From Phycisphaerae bacterium (GTDB taxonomy: Bacteria; Planctomycetota; Phycisphaerae; Sedimentisphaerales; Anaerohalosphaeraceae): a stretch of DNA of 7,170 nt. The notes below the pieces were generated by a model, which was not told where the DNA came from, did not search any database, and saw nothing but the letters and a program-made list of their open reading frames with translations. The position numbers were made by a program, and so were the translations under genes. Within the stretch, counting starts at the first letter, position 1; the number at the start of each line of letters is the position of its first letter. The stretch is from the NCBI GenBank assembly GCA_007121565.1, contig SKKI01000093.1, positions 1 to 7,170 on the forward strand, in the 5' to 3' direction. Shown here piece by piece: positions 6,346 through 7,170 of this stretch.

Positions 6346-6960
6346 CTAAAACGGCCAAATCTTATCGAGGAAACGCGCCAGCCAGCCCGGATTGTTATAA
6401 TGGTCGCTGACTCCCTCGCTAAGCGCAACCAACCGGAACTGGGCCACCCGCTCACTGTGCACCAGGTTGCCGAATTGAATATCGCTTGGCCGCACAACTC
6501 CGCTGACCTGAATCTCCTGCAAGTCGGTATTGATATCGCGGCTGCGCGTCCCGAGTACCACCAGGTTGCCGTTGGGATGAATATCCACTACCACCACCGT
6601 GATCGAGTCCTCAATCGAGCGTTCGTCTTTGTAGTCGCTTTGGCCCTGAAGGCTGCGCTGGGACTGCAAGTCGATATTGACCTCCGGCACCGACGGCAGC
6701 ACATGCTCAACACTGATGTCCTTGCTGCCGATACCCAGTTGACGATTGGTTGACTGCGCCAGATCGCGTTTGACCTTGTTGTCCACCCGATGATCTTCGC
6801 TGATGATAATCGTCAGCAGGTCCCCGATCTGATTGGCCTTGTCGTCGGCATACATCGGCTTGCTGGTACTGGACCGCCGCGCCCAGATCGAGGAGGCCCG
6901 GCACATCGTCCCCGTCACCAAGACGGCAATTGTTATCCCAATGACATACTGTTTTCGCAT
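6346..6960 (-). CDS. flgH: Flagellar L-ring protein FlgH
   Basis: FlgH forms the outer-membrane L ring around the distal rod. The 204-residue product has an N-terminal export signal (RKQYVIGITIAVLVTGTMC, 2-20). The mature part shows FlgH features: SIWARR (24-29; compare SLW), MYADDKANQIGDLLTIIISE (36-55; compare D.RA..VGD.LTV.I.E), SITVVVVDIHPNGNLVVLG (119-137; compare V..V.PNGNL.V.G), and EIQVSGVVRPSDI (149-161). The end, NNPGWLARFLDKIWPF, matches the GWL.R.....P family terminus. Cys20 is where the lipid-attachment cysteine would be, but the residues before it (G-T-M) do not fit the lipobox L-[AST]-[GA]-C. AAAGGA at 6969-6974 lies 8 nt before the ATG, a strong ribosome-binding site. flgA ends 16 bp upstream. 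Confidence 0.95.
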   Translation of the reverse strand: MRKQYVIGITIAVLVTGTMCRASSIWARRSSTSKPMYADDKANQIGDLLTIIISEDHRVDNKVKRDLAQSTNRQLGIGSKDISVEHVLPSVPEVNIDLQSQRSLQGQSDYKDERSIEDSITVVVVDIHPNGNLVVLGTRSRDINTDLQEIQVSGVVRPSDIQFGNLVHSERVAQFRLVALSEGVSDHYNNPGWLARFLDKIWPF

Positions 6961-6976
6961 CGTTTCTATCCTTTCG

Positions 6977-7170
6977 TCAAAGCACCGGTTTTACTGTTCC
7001 ATCAGCCTGTACACGGCCCATAATAATCCTCTGATCGGGGCGCTGTCCTCGGCGGACGCGAATCGTATCACCGACACGCCCCTCGTCCATCGCCTCGCCA
7101 TGCGTCGAGACAAACAGCACCCCGTTATCAAACCGCACCTCTACGTTATCCCGCCGCCGGATCATCACAG
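6977..7170 (-). CDS. flgA: FlgA, P-ring assembly chaperone, C-terminal part only
   Basis: Only the last 63 complete codons are in the window; the frame continues past the right edge, and the GTG at 7168 is an internal codon, not a start. The fragment reads as the end of the SAF/beta-clip domain: MIRRRDNVEVRFDNGVLFVS, then THGEAMDEGRVGDTIRVRR, then a segment corresponding to the conserved S.....GRV (here QRIIMGRVQADGTV). This follows the FlgA C-terminal pattern V..GD.V.V......I...G.A...G..GD.I.VRN. FlgA is a periplasmic protein needed to assemble FlgI into the P ring. Its place directly before flgH and flgI supports the call; SAF-domain pilus proteins such as CpaB are excluded by context. Confidence 0.88.
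   Translation of the reverse strand, partial: VMIRRRDNVEVRFDNGVLFVSTHGEAMDEGRVGDTIRVRRGQRPDQRIIMGRVQADGTVKPVL

Overview
The window holds one block of flagellar genes, all on the minus strand and read from right to left: flgA (3' part only), flgH, flgI, single-domain flgJ, flgN, flgK and flgL, followed by a TPR-glycosyltransferase gene that runs off the left edge. It covers the P- and L-ring proteins, a rod-capping protein, the export chaperone for the junction proteins, both hook-filament junction proteins, and a putative sugar transferase. P- and L-ring genes imply a Gram-negative (diderm) flagellated bacterium. The gene order, the single-domain FlgJ, the enlarged FlgK and FlgL and the moderately high GC content fit a planctomycete (Phycisphaerae-like) or deltaproteobacterial relative. 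I lean weakly to Planctomycetota, but nothing in the window proves it.

Layout, right to left (transcription order): flgA end (7170-6977); 16 bp gap; flgH (6960-6346); 82 bp gap with a palindrome and a heptanucleotide-period repeat; flgI (6263-5109); 79 bp gap with a second heptanucleotide tandem repeat of different sequence; flgJ (5029-4655); 7 bp gap; flgN (4647-4138); 16 bp gap; flgK (4121-2112); 44 bp gap; flgL (2067-877); 18 bp gap; TPR-glycosyltransferase (858 to beyond 1). The short gaps and common strand suggest a single transcription unit. I see no internal promoter or terminator that I would defend.

The genes follow assembly order. FlgA helps assemble the P ring (FlgI) around the rod and FlgH forms the L ring. 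FlgJ supports the growing rod. FlgN holds FlgK and FlgL for export, and FlgK and FlgL form the junction on which the filament grows. The last gene may glycosylate flagellin or another exported flagellar protein, but that is inferred from position only.

The core genes are ordinary. The unusual parts are: two short tandem repeats with 7-bp periods and different units, in the only two gaps longer than 50 bp; two CTTAAG-centred palindromes on either side of the flgI start, one filling exactly codons 13-18 of the signal-peptide region; a FlgH N-terminus without a normal lipobox; and the glycosyltransferase fused to a TPR domain directly after flgL.
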